The notes under the pieces: model-generated
What the model was told of the DNA's origin: nothing
Databases searched by the model: none
What the model saw: only the letters and a program-made list of their open reading frames with translations
Shown: positions 5,179-6,238 of the stretch, piece by piece
How positions within the stretch are numbered: position 1 is the stretch's first letter
Layout: every line of letters begins with the position of its first letter
DNA from: CAZLGO01 sp964559295
GTDB lineage: Archaea > Methanobacteriota > Methanobacteria > Methanobacteriales > Methanobacteriaceae
Length of the DNA stretch: 6,238 nucleotides
Reading direction: 5' to 3'
NCBI GenBank assembly: GCA_964559295.1
Contig: CAZLGO010000087.1
Coordinates: 1 to 6,238, forward strand
Program-made: the position numbers and the translations under genes

Positions 5179-6238
5179 GAAACATCATTGTTGAAGAGAT
5201 CATTCAAACACCAGTTGAAGATCAAAAAATAGAGTTGGTAGAAAGAAAGGGCATAGGACATCCAGACAGTCTCAGCGATGGGATAGCTGAATCTGTTAGT
5301 AGAGCACTCTGTAGAGAATATTTAGAAAGATTCGGGACAATAATGCACCATAATACAGACGAGGTTCAGCTTACAGCAGGTATGTCATCTCCAAAATTCG
5401 GTGGTGGAGAGGTAATAAAACCTATACAGATTCTTTTAACAGGTAGAGGCACAGCAAATGTTGGCGGTGAGCAAATAGGAATAGATAGGATAGCAATAGC
5501 TGCTGCAAAGGAGTATCTAAATGACAATATTATAAATCTTAATGTTGAAACCTGTACAATTATAGAATGTAAAATAGGGCATGGATCAGCAGATTTGGTA
5601 AATGTATTTGAAAGAAAGGATCATGTACCTGCAGCAAATGATACATCCTTCGGTGTTGGTTATGCTCCATTCTCGGAAACTGAAAATATAGTCCTTGAAT
5701 CAGAACATATGATAAATTCAGCGTCTTTCAAGAGTAAATTCCCTGAGGTTGGGGAAGATATAAAAGTTATGGGGCTCAGAGAAAACGATCGGATAAATCT
5801 TACAATCGCTGCTGCAATGGTCTCAAAGTATATCGATAATCTGGATCATTACATAGGTATAAAAGAGGAATTAAAAGATAGGATAATGGATCTTGCCCTA
5901 AAACATACAGACAAAGATGTGGATGTGAATATAAACACAGCAGATGATTATGAAAAGGCTTCAGTCTATCTGACAGTTACGGGAACATCAGCAGAGATGG
6001 GAGATGATGGTTCTGTAGGAAGAGGAAACCGTGCAAATGGTTTGATAACGCCGAACAGACCGATGTCAATGGAAGCCACTTCAGGAAAAAATCCGGTAAA
6101 CCATGTTGGTAAAATATACAACCTACTATCAACCAGAATAGCAAATGATATAGCAGAAAGTGTTGACGGGATAAAAGAAGTCCAGATAAGAATTCTGAGT
6201 CAGATAGGAAAACCAATAGATCACCCAAAGGCTGCAAG
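5175..6238 (+). CDS. mat: Archaeal S-adenosylmethionine synthetase (5' 354 codons, runs off the window)
   Basis: Methionine adenosyltransferase of the archaeal class: L-methionine + ATP + H2O give S-adenosylmethionine + phosphate + diphosphate, in the cytosol. 354 codons plus two bases are present with no stop; the family is about 400 residues, so roughly the last tenth is missing. Signatures are ERKGIGHPDSLSDGIAE (23-39), TGRGTANVGGEQIG (89-102), GHGSADLVNVF (135-145), NDTSFGVGYAPFSETE (155-170) and the long conserved block from GTSAEMGDDGSVGRGNRANG (270-289) through NRPMSMEATSGKNP (294-307) to NHVGKIYNLLS (309-319). It is only distantly related to bacterial MetK. In a methanogen-type cell, SAM is needed by methyltransferases and radical-SAM enzymes of cofactor synthesis. 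The start is fixed by GGAGG at 5163-5167 and by the family N-terminus (M-R-N-I-x-V). The upstream region carries a duplicated leader and three inverted repeats. Confidence 0.96.
   Translation, partial: MRNIIVEEIIQTPVEDQKIELVERKGIGHPDSLSDGIAESVSRALCREYLERFGTIMHHNTDEVQLTAGMSSPKFGGGEVIKPIQILLTGRGTANVGGEQIGIDRIAIAAAKEYLNDNIINLNVETCTIIECKIGHGSADLVNVFERKDHVPAANDTSFGVGYAPFSETENIVLESEHMINSASFKSKFPEVGEDIKVMGLRENDRINLTIAAAMVSKYIDNLDHYIGIKEELKDRIMDLALKHTDKDVDVNINTADDYEKASVYLTVTGTSAEMGDDGSVGRGNRANGLITPNRPMSMEATSGKNPVNHVGKIYNLLSTRIANDIAESVDGIKEVQIRILSQIGKPIDHPKAA

Noticed and set aside
5061..5261. Minus-strand open frame of 66 codons across the duplicated leader
   Set aside because: It runs through the hairpins, repeat copy 2 and the start of SAM synthetase on the opposite strand, has no ribosome-binding site and no family features.

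Overview
The window looks like chromosomal DNA of a methanogen-type euryarchaeon, or an anaerobic methane oxidiser related to methanogens. The main evidence is a gene for dihydromethanopterin reductase (DmrB family), a step of tetrahydromethanopterin synthesis, and an archaeal-type S-adenosylmethionine synthetase, which is unlike bacterial MetK. A stand-alone LigD-type 3'-phosphoesterase, known from Methanosarcina relatives, fits this. The DNA is AT-rich, uses many AGA/AGG and ATA codons, and shows Shine-Dalgarno sites matching an archaeal CCUCC 16S tail. I cannot name the genus.

Layout. Positions 2-85 are an open frame that may be the last 27 codons of an unidentified gene. A tight rightward cluster follows: aspartate kinase (119-1504), dmrB (1501-2196, ATGA overlap) and a 12-helix polysaccharide flippase (2197-3438, no gap). 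These three are probably cotranscribed and translationally coupled, although their functions differ (aspartate-family amino acids, C1-carrier cofactor, cell-surface glycan export). From 3459 to about 3838, on the minus strand, lies a decayed C-terminal remnant of an archaeal glutamate synthase large-subunit-type protein. It still shows its CX5CX4C iron-sulfur motif but has at least three frameshifts.

Next comes a stand-alone DNA-end-processing 3'-phosphoesterase (3989-4597, +). It converges on a DUF192 gene (4594-4965, -), and the two stop codons share one TTAA. The DUF192 gene is divergent from a SAM synthetase gene that starts at 5175 and runs off the right edge.

The most unusual part is the 209-bp gap between DUF192 and the SAM synthetase gene. 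A block of about 51 bp, holding a putative promoter, a GGAGG ribosome-binding site and an ATG, occurs twice in direct orientation (4961-5013 and 5128-5178). The second copy starts SAM synthetase. The first starts an 8-codon mini-ORF. Between them are three 19-bp inverted repeats. Two are sequence relatives that differ by compensating changes in their stems, and their centres are 53 bp apart. The arrangement suggests a duplicated promoter/leader with a regulatory insert in front of the SAM synthetase gene, either protein operators or RNA hairpins. Function and regulation here are inference.
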